Assembly (NCBI RefSeq): GCF_004000845.1
Contig: NZ_BIMA01000021.1
Location: 1 to 64,000 of the forward strand
Reading direction: 5' to 3'
From: Paenibacillus koleovorans NBRC 103111
GTDB lineage: Bacteria > Bacillota > Bacilli > Paenibacillales > NBRC-103111
DNA length: 64,000 nt
The position numbers and the translations under genes were made by a program. Positions 53,280 through 62,316 of the stretch are shown one piece after another (position 1 is the first letter of the stretch; each line of letters opens with the position of its first letter). Under the pieces are notes generated by a model that saw nothing but the letters and a program-made list of their open reading frames with translations, was not told where the DNA came from and made no database searches.

Positions 53280-55604
53280 ATGCCCAACCGTAATCATCCA
53301 TTCTCCTTCAAAAACTGGTCCTTCAAAAAGCTGTCCTTCAAAAACATTACCTTCAAACGAAAATTGATGGTGTTTTCGCTGCTGATTAGTATCATTCCGG
53401 TGCTGATCGTCGGTTTTTTCTCCGCGTTCATCGCCACCCAGAATATCCAAGAGGAAGTCAACCTCAACCACTCCAGCACCCTCAAGCAAATTCATTTTCA
53501 GATCAACAATTTGCTGAAAAACCTGCAAATCATCTCCATCCGGCTGGCATCGAACCCGGCGCTGGAACGGTCGGTGCAGGCCGGCTATTTCGTGGACAAT
53601 CTAAGCCAGACATTCGATATGATCGAATCGATCAAAAGGGAATATAGCTACTCGACGATCAAATTCAACGTGTCTCTCGTCTACACGGCGCAAAAATATG
53701 TCTATTACAGCTCGAACATGGCGAGCAGCTTGACGGAAAGCCAAGCGATGGACATGGTGCGCGACAACAAGCCGATCGAAAACGCTTCGTTCATGGTACT
53801 GCCCGATCCCGCCGACAAGCAGCCCGATCTGCTGCTGTTCCGGCCGGTTCCGATGTACACGCATTATACCGACGGCATCTTGGTGCTGCATGTGAACGTT
53901 GATGAACTCGTCAAGTTTCTCGATACACTGAACGCCGGTGTCGGCAGCAAAATTTTGATCGTCGACCGGACAGGCAGCGTTATTTTCAGCAAAGACAAAA
54001 AAGATATCGGGACGCAGCTGCAAAACGTCTCGACGCTGGACAAAACGAAAGATACGCAGCTGCAGCTGCCCGACAACTATATGCTGGATGGTAAGGATTA
54101 CCAGGTATCGTTCCAAAACTCGTCGTTCAACAATTGGACGTATATCGTCATGACGCCTACGATGGAGCTGATGCACCGGGCCGATTACATTAAGAAGATG
54201 ACCGTCATCATGGTCGCGGTGATTGTGCTGCTCTGGGTGCTGCTCGCCTTCGTCGGCTCGAACCGGCTTTATTTCCCGATCGCCGTGCTGCTCAAAAAAA
54301 TCGTACCCGAGCAGGAGCGGCATAGCGAGCCGTGGAACGACCTGAAGGCGCTGGGAGTGTACATCGACCGGATGGTCGCCTCCAAGCACGGCCTGGAACA
54401 GGAAATCAAGGAGCAGTCGCCCTATTTGCGGCAAAGCATTTTTCAGCAGCTGTTGCTCGGCGAAATGTCCGACCGGGAAATGCAATCGAAAACGGAACGG
54501 TACAACCTCCCGTTGAAGGGCGACTGGTTTTACGTCTGTATTGCCGACGTGGACCAACATGCCGAGTTCGCCCGCAAATACAACAAAGGGGACCGCACGC
54601 TTATCCATAACGTCATACGCAAAATGATCGAAGAGATCGTCGGCGAGGAGCGGCAGTGCCTGACGTTCGTCCCTCATATGGGACAGGTGATCATCATCAT
54701 AAGCATGGATGCGGCGAACTGGGAGACGGACAAGTGGGTGCAGGGCCGGATGGATTTGTTCCGGCATTATTTGGAGGAGCACGTTCACTTGACGGCGAGC
54801 GTGGCGGTCGGTCCCGCTCAGTTCGGCTATTCGGGGATCAACCAAAGCTACGAGCAGGCATTGAAATTCTTGCGGTACCGGCTCACGATGGGTCATAACG
54901 TGACGATCTCGAACGACAACGTAGAGCCGTCGGTCAAACAGCTCAACCAGTCTATTATGGAGAAGCAGAAGCATATCGTGTTCAGCGTCATTCACGGCAA
55001 CATCGACGAGGCGAACTTGCAATTGGCCGACATGATCGTCGATTTGCCGGACAGCGTGGAGAGCACGGAAGCGGTGCTGGCGTCGCTCACCTATTTGCTC
55101 GGAGAGCTGGAATATATGCTGCATCAGATGGGCTGCCGCCTGAACGAGACGCTGAACGTTGACGTCTACAAGCAGCTTTACCGGATGAAGACGATCGGGG
55201 AGGTCGAGGAATGGCTGTCGCGTCAAGTGTTCCCGGGCGTCAAGGAGCAGCTGGAAAAGATGACGGTCTCGAAAAAAACGAAAATTATCCAGCAGGTGCT
55301 GCAATATGTCAACGAGCATTACAAAAGCGATTTGTCGCTGCAAAGCTTGGCTGACGAATTCAACATTTCACCTTCCCACTTAAGCCGCATGTTCAAGGAG
55401 GAGACGAACCGAACGTTCAGCGATTATATACTGGAATACCGGATGAACAAGGCTAAGGAATGGCTGGAGCATACCGACATGCCGATCAAGGAAATCGCCG
55501 ATCAGCTGCGCTACACGAACGTCACCAATTTTACGCGAGCGTTCAAGCACTTTTATGGAACGCCACCCGGGCAATTCCGGTTGGGCTCGATGTCCGAAAT
55601 GTAG
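53280..55604 (+). CDS. Membrane-anchored AraC family regulator with extracellular sensor
   Basis: The 774-residue protein has a basic N-terminus with a pentapeptide repeat (residues about 7-27, SFKN/SFKK units), membrane segment 1 (about 29-52), an extracellular Cache-like sensor, membrane segment 2 (about 307-327) and a C-terminal AraC domain (about 669-774, 'LSLQSLADEFNISPSHLSRM'). It likely senses the transported sugar outside the cell and activates the two binding-protein promoters, which share a conserved upstream block. Confidence 0.9.
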   Translation: MPNRNHPFSFKNWSFKKLSFKNITFKRKLMVFSLLISIIPVLIVGFFSAFIATQNIQEEVNLNHSSTLKQIHFQINNLLKNLQIISIRLASNPALERSVQAGYFVDNLSQTFDMIESIKREYSYSTIKFNVSLVYTAQKYVYYSSNMASSLTESQAMDMVRDNKPIENASFMVLPDPADKQPDLLLFRPVPMYTHYTDGILVLHVNVDELVKFLDTLNAGVGSKILIVDRTGSVIFSKDKKDIGTQLQNVSTLDKTKDTQLQLPDNYMLDGKDYQVSFQNSSFNNWTYIVMTPTMELMHRADYIKKMTVIMVAVIVLLWVLLAFVGSNRLYFPIAVLLKKIVPEQERHSEPWNDLKALGVYIDRMVASKHGLEQEIKEQSPYLRQSIFQQLLLGEMSDREMQSKTERYNLPLKGDWFYVCIADVDQHAEFARKYNKGDRTLIHNVIRKMIEEIVGEERQCLTFVPHMGQVIIIISMDAANWETDKWVQGRMDLFRHYLEEHVHLTASVAVGPAQFGYSGINQSYEQALKFLRYRLTMGHNVTISNDNVEPSVKQLNQSIMEKQKHIVFSVIHGNIDEANLQLADMIVDLPDSVESTEAVLASLTYLLGELEYMLHQMGCRLNETLNVDVYKQLYRMKTIGEVEEWLSRQVFPGVKEQLEKMTVSKKTKIIQQVLQYVNEHYKSDLSLQSLADEFNISPSHLSRMFKEETNRTFSDYILEYRMNKAKEWLEHTDMPIKEIADQLRYTNVTNFTRAFKHFYGTPPGQFRLGSMSEM

Positions 55605-55610
55605 CGTTAA

Positions 55611-55722
55611 TCATTCCCGCTCTTTTCACTTATCATTACATGCGTGCCGAATCGCAACAACTGATAATTGCGTACAACCGCCGCCGCCGCTTACAGTAGG
55701 ATCAGCCTTGTAAGCGATAACA
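55611..55722 (+). promoter_or_regulatory. Promoter and perfect cre site of the second binding-protein gene
   Basis: TTGCGT (55668-55673), 18 bp and TACAGT (55692-55697) repeat the promoter at 45634-45663. TTGTAAGCGATAACA (55708-55722) again matches the cre consensus fully, although its sequence differs from the first copy. The shared upstream block CATTACATG...CAACTGATAATTGCGT points to the same activator. Confidence 0.7.
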
Positions 55723-55757
55723 CGACAACGCGGCAATAGGACGAGGGGAGAAGGATC

Positions 55758-57323
55758 ATGAAAGGGAAAGCCAAACATCGCGTCGCGCTGGCCATTATGC
55801 TGCTGTTATCGGCAAGTCTGTTGCCGGCTTGCGGCCGTACAAGCATCGCTCCGTTTCAATCCCCTTCTGCCGAATCGAACGAGATCAGCATCTTGTTGTC
55901 GCATAACAACGGCCCTTACGCCATGAAGTACAAAGGGGATGACGACGTCTACACTCGGGAGCTATCCCGGCTGTCGGGCTTCAATCTGCACTTCGACTTC
56001 CTTGGCCATTCGACGGATTTCATCCAGCAGCTGACCGTCCGATTCGCCACCAAGGACTTGGCCGACCTGGTTGAAACGGACGACGCGCTCAATTCGAGCA
56101 TGCATCCCGGAGCGGTCGAGCAGGGCTTGCTGTACCGGCTTAACGATTTGCTGGACCAATATGGCCCGGAAATCAAATCGCACATTCCGCAAGCGGTATG
56201 GGACAGCCCGCGCATCAGCAGAGACGGGAACATTTACGGCATTCCCGCCTTGACCGGTGCCCCGTCGATCCGCGTCGTCTATATCCGTCAAGACTGGCTG
56301 GATAAGCTGGGTATGCCTCAACCGAAAACAGTGGACGACTATTTGGCGTTCTTCGAGGCGGTCAAAGAGCGCGACATGAACGGGGACGGTGACCCGAACG
56401 ACGAATACGGCTTCTACGTGAGGGAAAATCTGGAATACAGCGACCTGTTTTTCAAGGAATTCGGCGCCCATCCAACGGAATGGATGTATCGCAACGGCAA
56501 GCTGCAGCCGGGTTTGATCCAGCCGGAGATGAAGGATTCGTTAAGATTCTGGAAAATGCTGTACGACAAAGGGTATGTCAACCCGAACCTGTTCACGACC
56601 AAATCGTCCGACTGGCGGAAGGGCATCAAGCAGGGAAAAGCTGGAATGTGGCTGCACGACGTGCCGAATTACCAGCAGGATTGGGCGCCGGAGCTGTTCA
56701 CGAACGAGAAAAACGTCAAAATTTCAATGCTCGAAGGCCCGCAAGGCCCGAAGGGCAAAGGACTGAAGGCAGAGGACGACCGGATCAAGGACGTGTGGGT
56801 CATCCCGACCTTGAACCAGCATCCCGAGAAGGTGATCCAATATTTGAACTGGGCGTGGTCGAGCCCGGAAGCCGAAAAGTTTTTCGCGTACGGCGTGAAT
56901 GGCCGGAACTATACGGTCGACAACGACGGCAAGGTCCGCTTCGACGCCAGCAATCCGGCGAATGCGGAAATCGGCCACGTGCGACTGTCGATCAATCCGC
57001 GCGAGGAAGGCAGGCTGACTCCGCTCGTGCTGGCGATCGATCCGAACGCGGAGCTGCTCAAAAAAGGGCTGCAGGCAGCGCAAAACTCAATTTTTCAAAC
57101 GGACGGGTTGTACAAGCCGAATTTGCAGGCGCTGAAGACGCACCCGGAATTGGGCAGCGGTGCGGGTACGCTGTTCCTCGACATGTTCGCCAAGATCGTT
57201 ACCGGCCGTGCCGATCTGGACGAATGCTTCGAGCAATTCGTCAAGGATTGGAACAGCCGCGGCGGCGAGGCCGCTATTCGCGAAGCGACGAAGTGGTACA
57301 AAGCTTTTCACGATATCGAATAA
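55758..57323 (+). CDS. Extracellular solute-binding lipoprotein, paralog 2
   Basis: The 521-residue precursor has a signal peptide ending LLPAC with Cys25 as lipidation site, an unusual Pro at -2. It aligns throughout with the protein at 45719 ('GDPNDEYGFYVRENLEYSDL', 'GPQGPKGKGL', 'FLDMFAKIVTGRADL'). No permease genes follow, so it probably feeds the importer at 47321-49113 with a related ligand or a different affinity. AGGGGAGAAGG lies before the ATG. Confidence 0.91.
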   Translation: MKGKAKHRVALAIMLLLSASLLPACGRTSIAPFQSPSAESNEISILLSHNNGPYAMKYKGDDDVYTRELSRLSGFNLHFDFLGHSTDFIQQLTVRFATKDLADLVETDDALNSSMHPGAVEQGLLYRLNDLLDQYGPEIKSHIPQAVWDSPRISRDGNIYGIPALTGAPSIRVVYIRQDWLDKLGMPQPKTVDDYLAFFEAVKERDMNGDGDPNDEYGFYVRENLEYSDLFFKEFGAHPTEWMYRNGKLQPGLIQPEMKDSLRFWKMLYDKGYVNPNLFTTKSSDWRKGIKQGKAGMWLHDVPNYQQDWAPELFTNEKNVKISMLEGPQGPKGKGLKAEDDRIKDVWVIPTLNQHPEKVIQYLNWAWSSPEAEKFFAYGVNGRNYTVDNDGKVRFDASNPANAEIGHVRLSINPREEGRLTPLVLAIDPNAELLKKGLQAAQNSIFQTDGLYKPNLQALKTHPELGSGAGTLFLDMFAKIVTGRADLDECFEQFVKDWNSRGGEAAIREATKWYKAFHDIE

Positions 57324-57339
57324 ATCCTGGTGATTGGAG

Positions 57340-58212
57340 ATGGACGAATTGATCATCGACGCGCATAATCATCCGAACTGGAAAGGCCATAACTTGGAAC
57401 GCTTTATCGAGAACATGGACAAATTCAACATCGACAAAACGTGGCTATTGAGCCGGGAAACCCCGTCCGACGAGTCCGATCCGCGTAGCCTGTACGTCTA
57501 CCCGGATTTCGGCGAGGACGGCCCGCTTTCCTTCCGAAACTGCCTGTCCTTCTACGAACGCCGCCCGGACCGGTTCGTGCTCGGCTACGCGCCTGACCCG
57601 CGCCGTCCGGATGCGATTGATCGTCTCCATTCGGCGATCAATTTGTACGGCGTCCGCATCTGCGGCGAAATCAAGCTGCGGATGATGTACGACAATCCCG
57701 ACGCGATTCGGATGTACCGGTTTTGCGGGGAAAAAGGGCTTCCCGTCACGGTGCATATCGATTACGAGTTCGATACGGGCAGCAAATACCCGCGTCCGAA
57801 CTGGTGGTACGGCGGCGGCATCGACGCCTTCGAACGGGCGGTCAAAAAATGTCCCGACACGTATTTCATCGGTCATGCGCCTGGATTCTGGGCCCATATT
57901 TCGGGCGACGACCAATTCGATAAGGTGCCGTACCCGAAAGGAAAGGTGGAGCCGGGCGGCGATGTAGTTCGCATGCTGCGCCAATATCCGAATTTGTACT
58001 GCGACATTTCCGCAGGCTCGGGCTGCAACGCGTTCGAGCGCGACCCGGAGTTCGCCAAGCCGTTTATACTGGAGTTTCAGGACCGTATCCTGTACGGACG
58101 GGACAATTTCAACAACCAGCATCAGGACATGCTGAGCAAGCTGGACTTGCCGGAGGACGTGCTCGACAAAATTTACTACAAAAACGCGTTGAAGCTCGTT
58201 CCGCTGGATTAA
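57340..58212 (+). CDS. Amidohydrolase 2 family metal-dependent hydrolase
   Basis: The 290-residue TIM-barrel protein starts 'DELIIDAHNHPNW' with the HxH-type metal motif. It has further ligands in 'VTVHIDYEF', 'FIGHAPGFWAH' and 'RILYGRDNF'. Family members hydrolyse lactones, amides or decarboxylate. It follows the second binding protein by 16 bp and so likely acts on the imported compound. The ATG at 57340 is only weakly supported by its ribosome site. Confidence 0.78.
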   Translation: MDELIIDAHNHPNWKGHNLERFIENMDKFNIDKTWLLSRETPSDESDPRSLYVYPDFGEDGPLSFRNCLSFYERRPDRFVLGYAPDPRRPDAIDRLHSAINLYGVRICGEIKLRMMYDNPDAIRMYRFCGEKGLPVTVHIDYEFDTGSKYPRPNWWYGGGIDAFERAVKKCPDTYFIGHAPGFWAHISGDDQFDKVPYPKGKVEPGGDVVRMLRQYPNLYCDISAGSGCNAFERDPEFAKPFILEFQDRILYGRDNFNNQHQDMLSKLDLPEDVLDKIYYKNALKLVPLD

Positions 58213-58246
58213 ACCAGATCGCTTGTGGAGAGGGGCAACATTCAGG

Positions 58247-59431
58247 ATGAGTCAACCTTATTGGATCGAAGGCTTGCACTACCGCAGCGGCGAGCCGGTT
58301 TCGCTCAAGCTCGATAACGGCGTCATCGTGGAAGTCGGCGTTCCGGAGAGGACGGAGAAGGAGCTGCCTTGGATCGCTCCGGGGTTCGTCGATCTGCAAA
58401 TCAACGGCTACTTGGGCATGGACTTCAACAGGCAGCCCATCGCCGACGATCTCGTCGGGGAGGCGACTAGAAGCATGTGGAAGGAAGGCGTCACCTCGTA
58501 TTTGCCCACGGTTACGACGAATACGGCGGAACGGATCGAGCAGGCGCTGGCGTCGATCGCCTCGGCGTGCGAACGGGATGCCGACGCGGGGCGGGGAGTG
58601 GCCGGCATCCATGTGGAAGGACCGTTCATCTCGCCCGAGGATGGGGCGCGCGGCGCGCACGGTCTGGAATACGTACGGGCGCCCGACTGGGAGCTGTTCC
58701 AACGGTGGCAGGAGGCGGCCGGCGGCCGGATTAAAATCATCACGTTATCTCCCGAATGGGATTCCGCCGAATCGTTTATCGCCAACTGCTCGAGGAGCGG
58801 CGTGATCGCCTCGATCGGCCATACGAAAGCGACGTCTGAGCAAATTCGCCGGGCGGTCGACGCCGGAGCGGTCATGTCCACCCATCTCGGCAACGCCGCC
58901 CATCCCGAGCTGCCCCGTCATCCGAACTATATTTGGGACCAATTGGCGGATGACCGGCTGTACGCGTCGCTTATCCCCGACGGCTTCCACTTGCCGGAAA
59001 CGTTTCTGAAGGTGGCGATGCGGGTCAAAGGCGACAAAGCCGTGCTCGTGAGCGACGCCGTCGCGCTTGCCGGCTTGCCGGCCGGGGAATACAAGCACCA
59101 GAGCGGGCGCTCGGTGTTCAAGACGCCGGAAGGCAAGCTGGTGCTCGGCTCCAACCCGAAGCTGCTGGCCGGCTCGGCGCAAATGCTGCTGTGGGGTATG
59201 GAGCATCTCGTGCGCAGCGGGCTGTGCGAGCTGGCCGATGCATGGGACATGGCTTCGACCCGTCCCGCGAGGCTGATCGGCTTGCCTGCGGGACAAGGCA
59301 TCGCCGTCGGCGCGCCGGCCGACCTGGTCGCTTATCGAACGAAGGGCGACCGCATTCAGCTCTTGAACACGTATAAAGCGGGAGCTAGCGTCTATCAGAG
59401 CGAGCCGCCGGAAGCGGCGGGCTTCGAATGA
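58247..59431 (+). CDS. nagA: N-acetylglucosamine-6-phosphate deacetylase
   Basis: The 394-residue amidohydrolase has the NagA-type 'APGFVDLQINGYLGMDF', the metal Glu in 'AGIHVEGPFISPEDGARGAH', His in 'IASIGHTKAT' and 'MSTHLGNAAHPELPRHP', and the catalytic Asp in 'AVLVSDAVALAG'. It removes acetate from an N-acetylated amino-sugar phosphate. This and the NagB-like domain upstream indicate amino-sugar catabolism. ATG 58247 follows GAGAGGGG. Confidence 0.87.
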   Translation: MSQPYWIEGLHYRSGEPVSLKLDNGVIVEVGVPERTEKELPWIAPGFVDLQINGYLGMDFNRQPIADDLVGEATRSMWKEGVTSYLPTVTTNTAERIEQALASIASACERDADAGRGVAGIHVEGPFISPEDGARGAHGLEYVRAPDWELFQRWQEAAGGRIKIITLSPEWDSAESFIANCSRSGVIASIGHTKATSEQIRRAVDAGAVMSTHLGNAAHPELPRHPNYIWDQLADDRLYASLIPDGFHLPETFLKVAMRVKGDKAVLVSDAVALAGLPAGEYKHQSGRSVFKTPEGKLVLGSNPKLLAGSAQMLLWGMEHLVRSGLCELADAWDMASTRPARLIGLPAGQGIAVGAPADLVAYRTKGDRIQLLNTYKAGASVYQSEPPEAAGFE

Positions 59432-59447
59432 GAAGAAGGAGGAGCTA

Positions 59448-59873
59448 ATGCCTATTTCGTTAAAGGTATTGACCGCCGCCGCCTTCGCTCCGTACGGCGA
59501 TCTCATTGCGCATGACGGCGAGCTTGAGGCGGATTTTCAAGTGATCGTCGACGAACCGGACGCGCCAGGCTGGCGAATCGCCGTCAATCGGGTGACGGCT
59601 GCGCCGATCGTCTCCCTCGGCCGCCATCCGAATACGCGCGAATCGTTCGAGCCGTTGTCCGGTACGGTCGTCCTTGTCGTCGCCGGACTTGACGAACCGG
59701 ACCGACTCGAAGCGTTCGTGCTCGATCAGCCGGTGTGCCTGCTCGTGGACGTCTGGCATGCCACGATCGCGATCGGCAAGCCGGCGCTTGTGAAAATTAC
59801 CGAAAACCATTCCGTCCGCTCCGAGGCTTATGCGCTGCCGGGTCCACTTCACGTCGGGTTGACGACCGGCTGA
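59448..59873 (+). CDS. Ureidoglycolate lyase (AllA)-like protein
   Basis: The 141-residue cupin-like protein has the AllA N-terminus 'VLTAAAFAPYGDLIAHDGEL' and the core 'SLGRHPNTRESFEPLSGTVV', then 'LLVDVWHATI'. AllA splits ureidoglycolate into glyoxylate and urea. No other purine-degradation gene is present, so an analogous lyase or isomerase step on a sugar-derived acid is more likely. GGAGGAG precedes the ATG. Confidence 0.78.
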   Translation: MPISLKVLTAAAFAPYGDLIAHDGELEADFQVIVDEPDAPGWRIAVNRVTAAPIVSLGRHPNTRESFEPLSGTVVLVVAGLDEPDRLEAFVLDQPVCLLVDVWHATIAIGKPALVKITENHSVRSEAYALPGPLHVGLTTG

Positions 59874-59933
59874 CCCTGGCATGGCGCTGCGGCGGACACG
59901 GACCGGTTATTTCAGAGTTAGGAGCGAATGACG

Positions 59934-61217
59934 ATGAATTATGTGTTGGAGATGGGTGTCGCGAAAGTGGACATTACGCCGGAGACGCCGATTCCGCTGG
60001 CCGGCTTCGGCTTTCGAAGCGGCCCTTATGAAGGAGTCACCAGACCGCTTTACGCCAAAGTTTCGTTGTTCCGGCAGCCGGCCGCAGCGGGCGGCGCTCC
60101 GGTCCAACTGCTTGTCGTGCAGGCGGATCTGATCGCGCTGTCGCCCGACGTCGTGCCGGGCTTCGCTTCCGCGATCGCGGAGCGGTACGGGCTGGCGGGG
60201 ACTTCCGTGCTGTACAACGCCTCGCATACGCACGGCGGTCCGTTTATGCGCGGAGGCATCGCGGCGGGGCCGATCGATACGGGCTACACGCGGCTGCTCG
60301 AAGCCCGTCTGCTGCAGGCGACCGAGGAGGCGTTCGCCAACGCGGAGCCGGTTGGCGCCGCCAAGGCGCTCGGTGCCTCCGGCATCGGCATTCACCGGCG
60401 CAAAGTCGTAAACGGCAAAATGACGATGGCGCCCAATCGGGAAGGGCCGATCGACCGGGAGGTGACGGTTGTCACCTTCAGCCGCACGAGCGACGGCACC
60501 CCGAAAGGCATGTTCGTTCATTTTACGTGCCACCCAACGACGACAGGAGACAACCTGATCAATTCGGATTTTCCCGGTGTGGCGATGGAAAGTATCGAAG
60601 AGGCGGTCGGCGGCGGTGTAGTCGCCACGTTTTTGCAGGGCTGCTGCGGGGACATCCGTCCGAATGTGACGAACGAATCCGGCGGCTTTTACCGAGGCGA
60701 CGATAGGGATGTGCGACGGCTCGGCACGATGCTCGGCGACGAGGTGGCCGCCATCTGGAGCAAGGAGGCCCGGACTTTGGAGCCGTGCGCGCTCGAGGTG
60801 CGGGACACGATGGTCCGGCTGCCCTTCGACGACGCGTTGGCCGAACCGGAGGAATCGCTGCCGGAGCGTTATGCGAAGCTGAGGCGAGAATGGCTGGAGC
60901 TGTCGCCGGACAACCGGTTGTACAAGCCGATGCGGGTGTCCTACATGAAGCTCGCGGAAGGATTGGAGCTGGTCGGCTTCGAAGGGGAGGTCGTCGTCGA
61001 ATACGGGCTTCATCTGAAGGCACAGTTCCCGGACGCGGTGCTGCCGCTCGCTTACACGAACGGCGTGATCGCCTATATCCCGACGGCCGCCCAACTGATC
61101 GAAGGCGGCTACGAGCCGCGCGAATCGATTCGGTTGTTCGGTCTGCCCGCCCCGTTCAGCGGAGCGATCGAAGCGTTGATCCGCGAAGCGGCGGTCAGCC
61201 TCGTGCGCGGGGAATAA
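59934..61217 (+). CDS. Ceramidase N-terminal-domain-like hydrolase
   Basis: The 427-residue protein has 'MGVAKVDITPETPIPLAGFG' and the metal motifs 'NASHTHGGPFMRGG', 'FTCHPTTTGDN' and 'FLQGCCGDIRPNV', like the proteins at 28191 and 29438 but clearly diverged. No signal peptide is seen. It probably hydrolyses an amide or acyl bond of the imported glycan derivative. ATG 59934 is preferred to ATG 59928 because GGAG ends ten bases before it. Confidence 0.8.
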   Translation: MNYVLEMGVAKVDITPETPIPLAGFGFRSGPYEGVTRPLYAKVSLFRQPAAAGGAPVQLLVVQADLIALSPDVVPGFASAIAERYGLAGTSVLYNASHTHGGPFMRGGIAAGPIDTGYTRLLEARLLQATEEAFANAEPVGAAKALGASGIGIHRRKVVNGKMTMAPNREGPIDREVTVVTFSRTSDGTPKGMFVHFTCHPTTTGDNLINSDFPGVAMESIEEAVGGGVVATFLQGCCGDIRPNVTNESGGFYRGDDRDVRRLGTMLGDEVAAIWSKEARTLEPCALEVRDTMVRLPFDDALAEPEESLPERYAKLRREWLELSPDNRLYKPMRVSYMKLAEGLELVGFEGEVVVEYGLHLKAQFPDAVLPLAYTNGVIAYIPTAAQLIEGGYEPRESIRLFGLPAPFSGAIEALIREAAVSLVRGE

Positions 61218-61245
61218 GACGGCAAGGAGAAGGAGGCAGGAACGT

Positions 61246-62283
61246 ATGGACATTCGCCGATTCGGCATTATCGGCTGCGGCTTTATTGCGACCATTCATA
61301 TGGACGCGATCCGTCAAATCGAACAGGCCGCCCTTGTCGGCGTCGCCAGCCGCTCCGAGGAGCGGGCGAAGGCGGCGGGCGATAGCAACGGCTGCGCGTG
61401 GTATACGGATTACCGGGAGCTGCTCGCGCGGCCCGATCTCGATTTCGTGTGCGTGACGACCGGGAGCGGCAGTCATTACGCTATCGGGATGAACGCGCTC
61501 CACGCGGGCAAACACGTCGTCGTCGAGAAGCCGATCGCTATGACGTCCCGCCAAGCGGATGACATGATCGCGCTGGCCGAGCACAAAGGGTTGACGCTGA
61601 CGGTCGTTTCGCAGAACCGCTTCATCCCGCTGCACCGGGTCGTTTACGACCTGCTGAAGCAGGGTAGGCTCGGCAAGCTGCTGCTGGCCGAGGTGTCCCG
61701 TCCGTTTTTCCGCACGCAGGACTATTACGATTCGGCCGATTGGCGCGGCACGATCGCCGAGGACGGCGGGGCGATGATGAACCAGGGCATCCATTCGATC
61801 GATTTGCTGCTGTGGTTGGCCGGCAAGCCGAAAGCGGTCATCGGGCGCACGTCCACGATGACGCATCGTATGGAAGCCGAGGATATGGCGCTAGCCCTGC
61901 TCACGATGGAGAGCGGAGCGTTCGCCACTATCCTGTGCTCCACCAGCACGAGTCCGGGTTTTATTCCCACGCTCAACCTATATGGCGAGCTCGGTGCGAT
62001 CAAGATCGAAGGATCCAGAATCACGCACTGGTCCGTGCCGGGTGTGGAGATGCCGCAAATCGCCGAAGACCGCAGGGTCGGCAGCGGAGCTTCCGATCCG
62101 AAAAACGTGGCAAGCGAATACCACCGGCTGCAGCTGCTCGACACGATCCGGGCTGTCGAGGAAACTCGGAATCCGCTCGTCACCGGAGAGGATGGCAAAA
62201 ACGCCGTCAAGCTGATCGAAACGATCGTCGCCTCATCTGCGCAAAACGGCCTCTCTCTGGCGTTTGGCGCGTCCTGTGAATAA
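61246..62283 (+). CDS. Gfo/Idh/MocA family oxidoreductase
   Basis: The 345-residue protein has the complete family layout: 'FGIIGCGFIATIHMDAIRQI' (NAD site), 'GKHVVVEKPIAMTSRQADDM' and 'GAMMNQGIHSIDLLLWLAGK'. This is the typical sugar dehydrogenase type, more canonical than the copy at 50522. GAAGGAGG precedes the ATG. It is the last soluble enzyme of the locus. Confidence 0.9.
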   Translation: MDIRRFGIIGCGFIATIHMDAIRQIEQAALVGVASRSEERAKAAGDSNGCAWYTDYRELLARPDLDFVCVTTGSGSHYAIGMNALHAGKHVVVEKPIAMTSRQADDMIALAEHKGLTLTVVSQNRFIPLHRVVYDLLKQGRLGKLLLAEVSRPFFRTQDYYDSADWRGTIAEDGGAMMNQGIHSIDLLLWLAGKPKAVIGRTSTMTHRMEAEDMALALLTMESGAFATILCSTSTSPGFIPTLNLYGELGAIKIEGSRITHWSVPGVEMPQIAEDRRVGSGASDPKNVASEYHRLQLLDTIRAVEETRNPLVTGEDGKNAVKLIETIVASSAQNGLSLAFGASCE

Positions 62284-62316
62284 GTCCGTTACAGGTCCCA
62301 GGGAAGGAATTTACTT

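Noticed and set aside
53601-55343. Long open frame opposite the AraC sensor gene (also opposite 45719, 59934 and 36867)
   Set aside because: These are antisense frames kept open by GC-rich third positions. The sense strands have clear domains, starts and motifs, and the antisense products are His/Arg-rich without any family pattern.
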